From contig QHBN01000182.1 in the NCBI GenBank assembly GCA_003176995.1, positions 1-36,080 on the forward strand: a DNA stretch of 36,080 bases, read 5' to 3'. Below are positions 17,291 to 25,150 of the stretch, piece by piece; within the stretch, counting starts at the first letter, position 1; every line of letters begins with the position of its first letter. This DNA comes from Candidatus Nitrosopolaris wilkensis. Its GTDB lineage: Archaea > Thermoproteota > Nitrososphaeria > Nitrososphaerales > Nitrososphaeraceae. Both the position numbers and the translations under genes were made by a program. The notes beneath the pieces are model-generated. The model did not search any database. It saw only the letters and a program-made list of their open reading frames with translations, and was not told the origin of the DNA.

Positions 17291-18862
17291 TTACGATCCT
17301 CCTCCTGTACGTGATGATGAATTGAACCATGGTGCCAAAAACCCGACCCATTTGTCTATTTTTGCGCTTATGTGATCACCCCCTCCTCCTAAGCTATTAC
17401 CACGATTATTGGTGTCCTTTGTTGATACACCAAGTCCTCCGGCATCTGGCGAACTTGGTGTATGTGTATTACTCATGGCTCCCGCTGTCCCATAACCAAT
17501 GGTGCCTCCAAGTCCCTTTGCAGTAAGCCTTCCATTCATGAAATATCCAGTAGTTTTTGCCACGATTGGATAAACTCCGATACCTCCTATCAATCCACCA
17601 ATAACAGCTGGCAGGTCTGGAGCAGTGAATTGAATTACTACTGCTATTACTAGCCCAGCTCCCAAGCCAATTAGTACTGGAAGATTATACTTTTTATTAG
17701 CCGCAACGAGATGTTCGTCCAGAGTGTTCTTTCGTGCTACAATCCAGAAATGACCTATTAAAACCCCACCTACTAGTGGTACCAGCGTTCCTATAGTTTG
17801 TATCCATGGAACTATATTGGTAATCAAGTTTGATACAGCAATAGCAGCGCCTACAAACATTACAATCATTGTTACCTTCTTGAATGAGTAAGTGATTCTT
17901 CCCTTTGAGATGTAATGTGTAATGTTCTTGAACCCTTGACCAGCATTATACAAACATCCATCGCAAACCGAACCATTGCTTGCCAACTGCATAATCATGA
18001 TCGGTAGTCCAAGAGCTACCGCACTTAACCCAAAGAAAAAGTCAAGTTTTCCTGCTACTGCGGTATAGATTGCACCTATCATTAGCGTTATTAAATTGCA
18101 GACAGGAAAAGCAATTGCTGTCACACCCCATGCTTGTTTTGCATTTCTTGTCCACCTGACAAAATCTCCCGTCATAGTACTGCTAACTATGAAGGTTCCA
18201 ACTGATGCGGTAAAACCAAGTGCAAATGTCCAATGTTTACCTACTATTGGTGAAGAGAACGGATTTCCTCCTGTGTGTGCTGCCACGACTGTCAATATCG
18301 AAAATATCATCCATACTTCTAACGCAGCTACAGTGAAGACGGCGAACTTACCAAACCACGCCATAGCCCTCATACCGGAGACTGCTAAAAATCCGAAGGC
18401 TACGCACCATATGCCAGCCCAAAAACTTGTAGTACCTAAAATTCCTGGAAGACTGCCATTTCCTACTCCTGCGTTAAAAGACTTGCCGCCATACAGACCT
18501 ACTGTTAGATCTGCAGCCAACCATCCCTGGAAGATGAACCAGCCAGCAACCAATCCTGATATCAAAAGCACCGGAACGACATACCCATATTTTCCAAACG
18601 CTGCTTTACACATCATTGAAAAATTTAATCCTAATTTAGCGCCTCTGTGTGCGATTAGCCCGGAATATACTAACAAAAATATTTGTCCAGATATAATAGC
18701 GGCATATGCTATCGGTGCACCTAAACCACCCATTATTTGACTTCCAATAAAGATACAAATGTATGCGTGAGCAAATCCTGCCCATACCATAGCTGGTTTT
18801 AAAAATCCTAACCTGGCATTTTGTGGAACAGGTTTCTCTGCATATTCTTCTTTTGCCACCAT
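17291..18862 (-). CDS. NCS1-family nucleobase/ureide:cation symporter
   Basis: The 523-residue membrane protein has about 12 hydrophobic helices. NCS1 (Mhp1-fold) features are visible: an early aromatic/Gly-rich helix (MVWAGFAHAYICIFIGSQIM, 20 residues), GLNFSMMCKAAFGKYG in the second pair, and repeated GxxxG-rich segments. The family imports cytosine, uracil, allantoin, hydantoins or similar cyclic ureides with Na+ or H+. The C-terminal 70 residues are polar, Gly/Ser/Asn-rich and probably cytoplasmic. It is first in a tight trio with the cysteine hydrolase and amidase, which points to a ureide-like substrate. Two TATA-like elements lie upstream (see 18886-18927). Confidence 0.9.
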   Translation of the reverse strand: MVAKEEYAEKPVPQNARLGFLKPAMVWAGFAHAYICIFIGSQIMGGLGAPIAYAAIISGQIFLLVYSGLIAHRGAKLGLNFSMMCKAAFGKYGYVVPVLLISGLVAGWFIFQGWLAADLTVGLYGGKSFNAGVGNGSLPGILGTTSFWAGIWCVAFGFLAVSGMRAMAWFGKFAVFTVAALEVWMIFSILTVVAAHTGGNPFSSPIVGKHWTFALGFTASVGTFIVSSTMTGDFVRWTRNAKQAWGVTAIAFPVCNLITLMIGAIYTAVAGKLDFFFGLSAVALGLPIMIMQLASNGSVCDGCLYNAGQGFKNITHYISKGRITYSFKKVTMIVMFVGAAIAVSNLITNIVPWIQTIGTLVPLVGGVLIGHFWIVARKNTLDEHLVAANKKYNLPVLIGLGAGLVIAVVIQFTAPDLPAVIGGLIGGIGVYPIVAKTTGYFMNGRLTAKGLGGTIGYGTAGAMSNTHTPSSPDAGGLGVSTKDTNNRGNSLGGGGDHISAKIDKWVGFLAPWFNSSSRTGGGS

Positions 18863-18885
18863 ATGTAAAATTATTCGTTTTTCTC

Positions 18886-18927
18886 TATATAAGATAATGT
18901 GTTAGAATGTTAATAAATTTATATAAA
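18886..18927 (-). promoter_or_regulatory. Promoter of the transporter-hydrolase-amidase operon
   Basis: A textbook archaeal TATA element, tttatataaa (18918-18927), would start transcription near 18893, giving a leader of about 30 nt to ATG 18862. A second TATA-like cttatata at about 18889-18896 is placed for a leaderless start. The 220 bp further upstream to the small membrane gene is very AT-rich without other recognisable sites. Confidence 0.55.
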
Positions 18928-19182
18928 TGCTCAATTTATTTAATTCTAATATATGTAAATTTTTGTTTTTTATGATACATTATAACATTATGTAAAAATC
19001 CTGTAAAAATGAGAAAAACTATAAATAAATTCTGTTTTCAATCTGTTAGTGATTCCTAGAAAATCTTCCTTAGTCGCTTCTTTCATTATGGTTCCCTTTC
19101 GTTTTTAATCAAATATCACTTTGATCTTAAGCCCAACTATAGTACTATTCTTTTGCCAGGCCTTTGATTTTTAACTGTAACG

Positions 19183-19386
19183 TTAGGATGATCCTTGATT
19201 TTGTGTATGCTTCTGTTTAAGTTTACGCTTCTCTCGTATTGCGTATGCTGCTAACAAAATCATAGCTGCTACGGCGGTAAATAATATCCACATTTCTTTA
19301 AAAGTAAACAAATTGATTACCACAACAATCATGGCTACCAATGCGCCTATGTTAGTTATTATATAAGCTCGCGTCCTCTTTGGCAT
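19183..19386 (-). CDS. Small two-helix membrane protein between creatininase-like gene and transporter
   Basis: The frame from ATG 19386 gives 67 residues: a basic start (MPKRTRAYIITN), two hydrophobic helices (IGALVAMIVVVINLFTF and WILFTAVAAMILLAAYA), then a strongly basic tail rich in Lys, Gln and Arg. The ATG follows the creatininase-like stop by 7 nt and has GAAAGG just upstream. The longer frame from 19464 would overlap the preceding gene by 71 nt and is less likely. Co-transcription with 19394-20200 is probable. It could be an accessory subunit for the NCS1 transporter, but that is inferred from position only. Confidence 0.6.
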   Translation of the reverse strand: MPKRTRAYIITNIGALVAMIVVVINLFTFKEMWILFTAVAAMILLAAYAIREKRKLKQKHTQNQGSS

Positions 19387-19393
19387 CCTTTCA

Positions 19394-20200
19394 TTACTCA
19401 CTTTTTTTTGCGGCGTTACTGCTCTTGCTATTGTTGTTGTCTTGGTGTTTTGGTTTTTCCTCATTAAGAGCTTTTTGGATCATAGAAACGAGCTCTTTTA
19501 CGACCATACCGAAGAGTTTTTCTCCCAGTTCAGGTGTTGCTTTAGTTGCACCTCTGCCTACTACCCCAGATTTTGAATATTGATCCATCCTGTATTCAAA
19601 GAATGTTTCATAGTCGGCCTCATCAACTGATTGTTTTATGTCTACTAAATCCGGTCTTGCTGCTAATACACATGCGGTTTCAGCAATGTTTGCATATATA
19701 TAGGAAGGAAAAACAGGACAATCTTCCACAAGTTTAGACATTGTTTGCTGCGTTGTTTCCCACCAGTTTAGTATTCTTATCTGAAGGTCCGGAAAATCGT
19801 AACGCAGGTTCTCTCTAGCCGAATATATTGGACCCCAGTTCCACATGTAACCATTTAAAATCAAGATCTTCCGAAACTTGCTCCTGTAAAGCCATTCTAC
19901 AATTTCACAGATCATCCTGATCATAGTTTCGGGCCTGATAGACAATGTTCCCGGAAAGTCACCGTGGCTCTGCGAGCACCCATACACCATTGGCGGGACT
20001 ACCGGCAATCCAGTTTTTGCAGAAACTCTCTTTGCCACCTCATAACAGTCAATTGTATCGACTGCTAATGGTAAATATGGACCATGCTGTTCGCATGCTG
20101 CTGTTGGAATAATAGCCATCTTTATGGTCTTTGTAAGTTTGCCTACATCCTTCCAACTCAGCTCTTCCCATAAGATCGGTTTGCCATTTTGTGGAATCAT
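19394..20200 (-). CDS. Creatininase-family amidohydrolase with an altered metal motif
   Basis: The 268-residue protein follows the creatininase fold: Glu37 and His39 in CEQHGPYLPL, Asp48 in AVDTIDCY, SQSHGDFPGTLS at 76-87, Glu174 in NIAETACVL. Family members open cyclic amides (creatinine) or remove formyl groups in flavin/F420 synthesis (ArfB), using two metals. Here the conserved NGHGGN/NGHYEN loop reads NGYMWN (116-121), so the usual His and neighbouring ligand are Tyr and Trp. Activity may be mono-metal or changed. The last 20 residues are polar and low-complexity. It is the first gene of the cluster; a TATA-like ttgtatac at about 20220-20228 fits a leaderless ATG 20200. Confidence 0.85.
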   Translation of the reverse strand: MIPQNGKPILWEELSWKDVGKLTKTIKMAIIPTAACEQHGPYLPLAVDTIDCYEVAKRVSAKTGLPVVPPMVYGCSQSHGDFPGTLSIRPETMIRMICEIVEWLYRSKFRKILILNGYMWNWGPIYSARENLRYDFPDLQIRILNWWETTQQTMSKLVEDCPVFPSYIYANIAETACVLAARPDLVDIKQSVDEADYETFFEYRMDQYSKSGVVGRGATKATPELGEKLFGMVVKELVSMIQKALNEEKPKHQDNNNSKSSNAAKKSE

Positions 20201-20476
20201 TTAACAGTTGTCATCTAAGGTATACAATGTTCTTCCAATGCCTTAAGTTTAATTCGCATACCAGGTGAAAAATTACATATATCATAAAATAAGATTATTA
20301 TATCTATGTAGGTAAAAGGAAGAGCAACTATTCTCCTCTGTCTCTATTTGATTATGGTGCATATTAACAGACATCTGGGATTCGCGCCATGATACGAATT
20401 GCCACCGTCACTACCACTAGCACTACGTGCATTCTGTCCAGGTTTATATTCACGTCATTATTATTTCCATGTATAC

Positions 20477-20699
20477 TCACTGACTTGATTGGCTTTGTTG
20501 GAATCCAGTGTTTGGGTTGTTTGAACCTGCATCTCTATATCCTTGATGATATCCATCACAATACGATTGGCTATCTATGTCCGTAGCCTATGTTGTAACA
20601 TTCACCAGACGAGTAGCAATGTTGTGGGTCTGCAAATGCTTGAGGTATAATTAGCACTAAAAGTGGAATTAACGCTGCTGATATTACGAATTTATTCAT
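20477..20699 (-). pseudogene. Small secreted Cys/Tyr/Gly-rich protein, frameshifted
   Basis: ATG 20699 encodes a signal peptide (MNKFVISAALIPLLVLIIP, then QAFA) and PQHCYSSGECYNIGYGHR, then TAG at 20571. One base further the frame resumes QSYCDGYHQGYRDAGSNNPN and ends at 20477. The joined protein, about 73 residues with CDGYHxGYxDA repeats, resembles a family of small exported proteins I recall from Nitrososphaera-type archaea. One inserted base at about 20566-20573 is enough to explain the break. Function unknown. Confidence 0.6.
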
Positions 20700-20812
20700 T
20701 TTTGTCTTCTCACCACCAGTCATCTATCCCTTCTTGAACCCCATCAACAATCCAGGAACAAATCCAAACATAGCCTTATTTAGCCAAGACCGTTAATATA
20801 TACTATACTAGT

Positions 20813-21028
20813 ATGGTTAGTACAACTGACCTCCATTTCAGGCATAATGATATTTTTGTTGGCTTAGCATTCCTCTTCGGAATGATTGCTGGCAATGTGA
20901 TGGTACTCGTAGCAGGACCTTTTTTGATAGTGTCTATAATACTAATGGCCATAGGCGTTTACTTAATGTCAAAAGGTCACAAGAAATGGCAAGAGGCAAA
21001 GAGAGAATCAAAGCTAAAAAGCATATGA
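20813..21028 (+). CDS. Small membrane protein, two helices
   Basis: The 71-residue protein has a polar start, two adjacent hydrophobic helices (IFVGLAFLFGMIAGNVMVLV and FLIVSIILMAIGVYLM) and a basic Lys/Arg tail, suggesting a hairpin with both ends in the cytoplasm. An AT-rich TATA-like sequence lies at 20793-20803, rather close to the ATG. No family is recognised. It diverges from the small secreted-protein gene. Confidence 0.6.
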   Translation: MVSTTDLHFRHNDIFVGLAFLFGMIAGNVMVLVAGPFLIVSIILMAIGVYLMSKGHKKWQEAKRESKLKSI

Positions 21029-21308
21029 TCCAAACATCCGATCATTTCTTTAAACTCTTTTCGTAGTCGTGAATTGAGTTTTAATTGCAAGCGCTGTGCC
21101 GCCCCCATTTCATGGGATATCAAAAAGCGGGTAGCTTTCGGAACAAAACTTCCTTGAACCATTCCGACCTGACTATACACGACTGTAGCGTTCCAGCAAA
21201 GACCTTAAAACAAATTTGTAATGCTACTAAAGACGGTCGGAAAATGACTGAAACCCTGGAAGCATGCTAAGTAGCAAGGGGTTAATACCGATAGAGAGCT
21301 GATAAAGA

Positions 21309-21455
21309 TTGCCGGTATATTTGTCTGTGGTAGGTTATATAAACGATAAATGCAAGCACGATTTTGTAGTGATAACTCAAGACCCAATAACTGGACGAAT
21401 TGGGAGAACATCAGTATGTAAAAAATGTGGTCAGCCTGAGGAGGCCGTGAAATGA
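21309..21455 (+). CDS. Small zinc-ribbon-like protein coupled to the next gene
   Basis: A frame open from TTG 21309 ends in CKHDFVVITQDPITGRIGR, then TSVCKKCGQPEEAVK and TGA 21455. The CxH...CxxC arrangement suggests one zinc site. The stop overlaps the following ATG (ATGA at 21452-21455), implying translational coupling. The start is doubtful: a strong TATA (gttatataaa, 21334-21343) would start transcription near 21365. Only a GTG at 21369 could then be used, which would lose the CxH pair. Confidence 0.4.
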   Translation: MPVYLSVVGYINDKCKHDFVVITQDPITGRIGRTSVCKKCGQPEEAVK

Positions 21456-22132
21456 TAGATATATTTTTGATAATAGCCTTGTTGGTAGTAGCTAACTCGA
21501 CACAAGTTCTAGAAAATCAGATCAAACAACTGCAAGCACAAGTAGCGGCAATGACTACATCATTGCAACAGTGGGAGCAATATCTACTACGTCAATCACA
21601 ACAACAAGCAGGACCGCAGAACGCATTTCCTCCAAGTCAAAACCCACCGCAGCAACTACTTACACAGCAACAACCGCCTTCAATTAATCCATCGCAGCCA
21701 CCGCAGCTACCACCGTCAGCCCAGTTCAATCCACAATCAACGAAGAGTCTAAGCTCAACGGTTGGCAATACGCTCGCAGCGCATGGGCAGAATTTAACTA
21801 CGGCGGTGGAATCGATTAAGAAGACTCAGATTACAGCTCATCAAAATGTAACTGGCATTGCGGGTTTGAATGCTCAAAATATTCAAAACTATCAAGATAA
21901 CTTAGTTGCAACTACAGACACAGCAAGGTTACACCATGCGTCAAATGCAACATTAGCCATATTTGCAAATCAACAACAAGTATTAAGCTGCGTGTATCTT
22001 TACTTTAATTTACCCGACAAAAGCACGTGCAATGATTTAGTTACTGGGTACTTGGTAGATAATGGATTAGGTGACAATCAGACCATGATAAACATAGCAA
22101 AGGCGTATCTAAAGGTTAATGGGGTTCAATAA
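21452..22132 (+). CDS. Exported or membrane-anchored coiled-coil protein with Pro/Gln-rich linker
   Basis: The 226 residues split into an N-terminal hydrophobic helix (IDIFLIIALLVVANS), a coiled coil (VLENQIKQLQAQVAAMTTSL), a Pro/Gln-rich linker (about 55-95), and a C-terminal helical domain (about 96-226) with two cysteines (LSCVYLYFN and KSTCNDLV) that could form a disulfide. No family is recognised. The linker and coiled coil suggest a surface or periplasmic spacer protein. Its ATG overlaps the stop of the upstream zinc-ribbon frame. Confidence 0.65.
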   Translation: MIDIFLIIALLVVANSTQVLENQIKQLQAQVAAMTTSLQQWEQYLLRQSQQQAGPQNAFPPSQNPPQQLLTQQQPPSINPSQPPQLPPSAQFNPQSTKSLSSTVGNTLAAHGQNLTTAVESIKKTQITAHQNVTGIAGLNAQNIQNYQDNLVATTDTARLHHASNATLAIFANQQQVLSCVYLYFNLPDKSTCNDLVTGYLVDNGLGDNQTMINIAKAYLKVNGVQ

Positions 22133-22145
22133 AACGAGAGTAATT

Positions 22146-22728
22146 TGCGAAGATTACAAGGAGCGTTTTACATCCGAAAGTGATAGGGTTGTGATTGGGC
22201 GTAAAAGCTTTAAGAAACCAGTTTCTAGATTGTTCTAGAGAAACACTCGAGACGGCTGCAGAGAAGCAGATATTAGGTCGTTCGTAGATTGATTATCTTC
22301 TCTGGACGTATCGCATGTATTCCGTCCTAATATTGTTGAATACAGATGATTATCTTCGACCGCAGAAACTAACAAGGCATAGGTGTTATTCCAGCATTGG
22401 TGGGCCCAATCCAACTTGTTGGAATTTTACAAATTTTGTAGCTATTATGCATGCAAATGAAGAATACTCAAGGTACGATCACTTGGCACCCCAAAGCTCA
22501 AAAGTCAAAGTAGGTCAAGCTACCAGCGAAGGTCAAGAGATAGCCAATGTTGGGATGACAGAATATACGTTCCATCCACATCCATACTTTCAGGATATCA
22601 ATAGCAGTGTGGCTCCTGGTCACTTGTCTAGAGCGGCTCTTAATAAGGCTCTTAATAATTTTGCGGAACGATATAGCGATTTTGAAATTCCTGCCAAACT
22701 TAACTATTACAAGACCAATATAAGATAA
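22146..22728 (+). pseudogene. Decayed M23-type metallopeptidase
   Basis: One frame reads CEDYKERFTSESDRVVIGRK, a stop, RNTRDGCREADIRSFVD, a stop and further stops. After a frame change, GGPNPTCWNFTNFVAIMHAN and EEYSRYDHLAPQSSKVKVGQ lead to EGQEIANVGMTEYTFHPHPY. The SRYDHL...VKVGQ...EGQEIxxVGxTG order is the LytM/M23 core. The final zinc motif HLHF has become HPHP. At least three stops and one frameshift show a non-functional gene. Confidence 0.65.
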
Positions 22729-22732
22729 TGGC

Positions 22733-23004
22733 TTAAAGATACAGATAGTGCAGATCCGCTGCTAACAGCGCTTGTTGGTCTTGACCTCTCAGCTTTTCAA
22801 TCTCGTCCAGTAAAACATACTTGGATCTTCTATCATACAATATTTGGAGTATACCCGCTTTAGATCCCTAACCTTCGTCAATGAATACTGATTCTTTCTC
22901 AAAGTGGTTTCTAATCTGGATTAGAAATTCGGACTTCCCACATCTTGGAGATCCACATAATAAAATTTGTACCGGACTTGAATTTAAAGCCTTGACAAAC
23001 TCTT
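22733..23004 (-). pseudogene. AAA+ ATPase remnant
   Basis: The minus strand reads PVQILLCGSPRCGKSEFLIQ (Walker A GSPRCGKS), then ESVFIDEG, a TAG, GSKAGILQILYDRR and KYVLLDEIEKLRGQDQQALL (Walker B LLDEIE), ending at 22733. The N-terminus is cut by a stop near 23005 and the sensor and lid regions are missing. The short Walker A to B distance with VLLDEIEK resembles MCM/RuvB-like AAA+ ATPases. It lies tail to tail with the dead M23 gene. Confidence 0.6.
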
Positions 23005-23194
23005 TTTATGTCTGAATAACAAAAAGAAAATATGAACCAGAGAGAGTCTCTCTTTTATAACAGCCTTATCCGTCTGCATATCCAGCTAAAAGTTCTCGAA
23101 TCATGTATTTATGCCCATTGGTGCAAATATCGATTAAAGATATGAGATAAAAGAAGTGTTTTTAGGATAAAAGGTTGAGTGGGAAATAGTATGA

Positions 23195-23464
23195 CATGTA
23201 TCCAGACAAATAATTAAGTTCATACTTGATGATTTATGCACTTTTGATGAAATAGTAGAACATTTGGGCAAAGCTGCATCAACTGTATCATGGCATCTCA
23301 AAAGATTGAAGCAAGAAGGCCTAATAGCAGTCAAGTATGGGGGAGAATATCAGCTGTACCAAATAATGAATTGTGAACTGGTTTACGACGTAATTTCTAA
23401 ATATAAAAAGAGCCTCGTTGATGTGGTAGTAAGTAATTATACCGAGATGGTTGAGGAACTTTAG
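23195..23464 (+). CDS. Winged-helix transcription regulator, N-terminus uncertain
   Basis: The open frame gives RQIIKFILDDLCTFDEIVEH, then LGKAASTVSWHLKRLKQEGL, IAVKYGGEYQLYQI and a helical tail to TAG 23464. It is an ArsR/MarR-like winged helix with recognition helix STVSWHLKRL and a beta wing. No start codon exists before TTG 23261/23264, yet the first helix clearly extends to 23201. An ATG in another frame at 23191 (MTCIQ) suggests a frameshift at the N-terminus. It may be truncated or dead. Confidence 0.5.
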   Translation, partial: HVSRQIIKFILDDLCTFDEIVEHLGKAASTVSWHLKRLKQEGLIAVKYGGEYQLYQIMNCELVYDVISKYKKSLVDVVVSNYTEMVEEL

Positions 23465-23803
23465 TCCTAGAAGGCTAATGGTCAATAGGGTGGAACAAAA
23501 ATGAACATTGCATATTCTGGCAAACTCGTAGTAATCGGTTGTGGTATTGGTCAAGTTAATATTCGCAACGCTCTATTTGTTAGAGTTATCCTAACGATGT
23601 CCTATCGGTCGGACTTTTGTTATTCCTTCCGAGCGTGGCGCTCGTACGCTGGTTAAGGGGAGATATAGAATGATCAGACATTACAAGACCACTATGGCGG
23701 AGGAGTGGACTACCATTGTCCAAGTCAACAGTAGCTATCCCTGCAAGAGTTGTTACTCTGAACTGCAATAGCTTTTTTCTATTCCCTCTTATTCTGTTAT
23801 ATT
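23465..23803. other. Gene-free stretch
   Basis: No protein-like frame is found. A short GC-richer segment near 23625-23655 has local inverted repeats (gagcg/cgctc) but no T-run. Nothing else stands out. Confidence 0.35.
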
Positions 23804-24688
23804 TTACTTCACTAACCAATCAGCGCTTACACTTACAGACACGTCTTGTTGTCCTGATATGATTGGGGTACCGTTAGCAACAGCACCTGATGGTAAAGGT
23901 GCTAAAGATTGCTTTTGTAAGATTGGTTGAGGGGGAGTAGGGGGTTGCTCAAACTCATTAAGATACATTGATTTTATTCCTAGCACTTTTAATCCTAGAG
24001 CAGAAGCTGCTATGTCGGCTTTGCTTCTTGCGTTATTGATTGCTTGTTTTATCAAGCCATTTGTGATTTCTTGTAACTTCTTATCTGATAATGTGAAACC
24101 AACACTGTTTACACTTGTAGCTCCTCCAGAAGATATTGCAGTATCAATCCATCTAGCCGTGTCATTAATCTTTGAGCTTTCAATTTGTATGGAATTGGTT
24201 ACTGTAAATCCTGTTATTATGTTTCGTCCTTGCGAATAGTTGTAGTTTGGAGATATACTAAATGCAGATGTGCTTGTTTCATTTTGCTTAACACCTGCTG
24301 ATAATAACACATTGAGAACTTTGTTCATTGTAGCTGAATTTGTACTCAATGCTGCTTTTGCAGTTTGGTTTGTTGTCTCTACTCCTAAGTTCAGTGTAAC
24401 TTTATCAGGTTTTACTTTAGTTGTTGCTGTTCCTACGTCAGATAAAATATTATTGTTGGTAATATTGTTGAATGTTTTTTGGATTAGAAAGGAATGTGTA
24501 GTAGGTTGTGGTGGTGCATTATATTGTTGAGCGTACGCATCACCATTACTGCTGTTGGTAACGATTGATAATAAATAAACAATCGACAATAATGATAATG
24601 TACCCGCTGCACCTAGAATACAAGTAGCAGAAGAAGAGGCTCCGAGCTTCCTATTATTATTCGTACAAGTTGACGATGATGATAACAT
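23804..24688 (-). CDS. Exported SIMPL-domain (DUF541) protein
   Basis: The 294 residues start with a Ser/Thr/Asn-rich segment and a hydrophobic helix (LGAAGTLSLLSIVYLLSIVT), then a SIMPL domain at about 80-294. Typical blocks are SDVGTATTKVKPDKVTLNLG, NKVLNVLLSAGVKQNE, GFTVTNSIQI, INNARSKADIAASALGLKV and a C-terminal VSVSVSADWLV. Family members form ring-like oligomers in cell envelopes and have no settled function. The gene starts at ATG 24688; a TATA-like gatatacaaa about 29 nt upstream gives a very short leader. The neighbouring genes also encode exported proteins. Confidence 0.9.
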   Translation of the reverse strand: MLSSSSTCTNNNRKLGASSSATCILGAAGTLSLLSIVYLLSIVTNSSNGDAYAQQYNAPPQPTTHSFLIQKTFNNITNNNILSDVGTATTKVKPDKVTLNLGVETTNQTAKAALSTNSATMNKVLNVLLSAGVKQNETSTSAFSISPNYNYSQGRNIITGFTVTNSIQIESSKINDTARWIDTAISSGGATSVNSVGFTLSDKKLQEITNGLIKQAINNARSKADIAASALGLKVLGIKSMYLNEFEQPPTPPQPILQKQSLAPLPSGAVANGTPIISGQQDVSVSVSADWLVK

Positions 24689-24891
24689 GCAGATTCATTA
24701 AATGATAGGATTTGTATATCTACTTTGCTATTCGGTATCAACACGCTATTATGAAGCAAACAGGTAGGGGAACTCTTGCCCAAGCCGCTCGGAACCTTAC
24801 GGCCATGAAAGATATCATTGGGTTTGTTTTCCGCAGTTACTACTTACGGGGTTGTCTAGGTTGAATTGGTGGTGTTAGTCTGGGAACTAGT

Positions 24892-25120
24892 TCATGCTGG
24901 CCCTGCATGAGTAATTGCACTAGTCGTTTTACATGTAGTCATATTAGTGCCAGTCATATTAGCCGCGGATGTACCTGAACTTGTCATCCGAAATGACTCT
25001 ATAATCCGTTCCATTACAGGCTGGTAGACAATAATACCAAAAATGACATTCAGCCAAAACCTTTGTTTGAGGTTATTTCTCGTTCCGAACGAAACTCTAT
25101 TAATCTCCTGTGTTACTCAT
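24892..25120 (-). pseudogene. Small membrane-associated protein, frameshifted after four codons
   Basis: ATG 25120 reads MSNTGD and stops. Skipping one base gives EINRVSFGTRNNLKQRFWLN, then VIFGIIVYQPVMERIIESFR and a Thr/Ser/Asn-rich tail ending at TGA 24892. The TATA-like attttattg (minus, about 25141-25150) is exactly 26 nt upstream of this ATG, which supports it as the original start. No family is known. The one-base insertion is at about 25106-25109. Confidence 0.4.
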
Positions 25121-25150
25121 AAATAGACATGTCCGGAGAACAATAAAATG
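25118..25150. promoter_or_regulatory. Interlocked divergent leaderless promoters
   Basis: On the plus strand cataaatag (25118-25126) is 26 nt before ATG 25148. On the minus strand attttattg (25141-25150) is 26 nt before ATG 25120. Each TATA box overlaps the other gene's start codon, so binding of TBP for one gene should block the other. Confidence 0.4.

Noticed and set aside
17291-20200. Long antisense frames across the transporter and creatininase-like genes (for example 18096-18740 plus)
   Set aside because: They mirror strongly supported minus-strand genes with clear motifs, have no promoter and have unlikely composition.
20389-20586. Plus-strand 65-codon frame
   Set aside because: It is antisense to a better-supported minus-strand secreted protein with a clear signal peptide and Cys/Tyr/Gly repeats.
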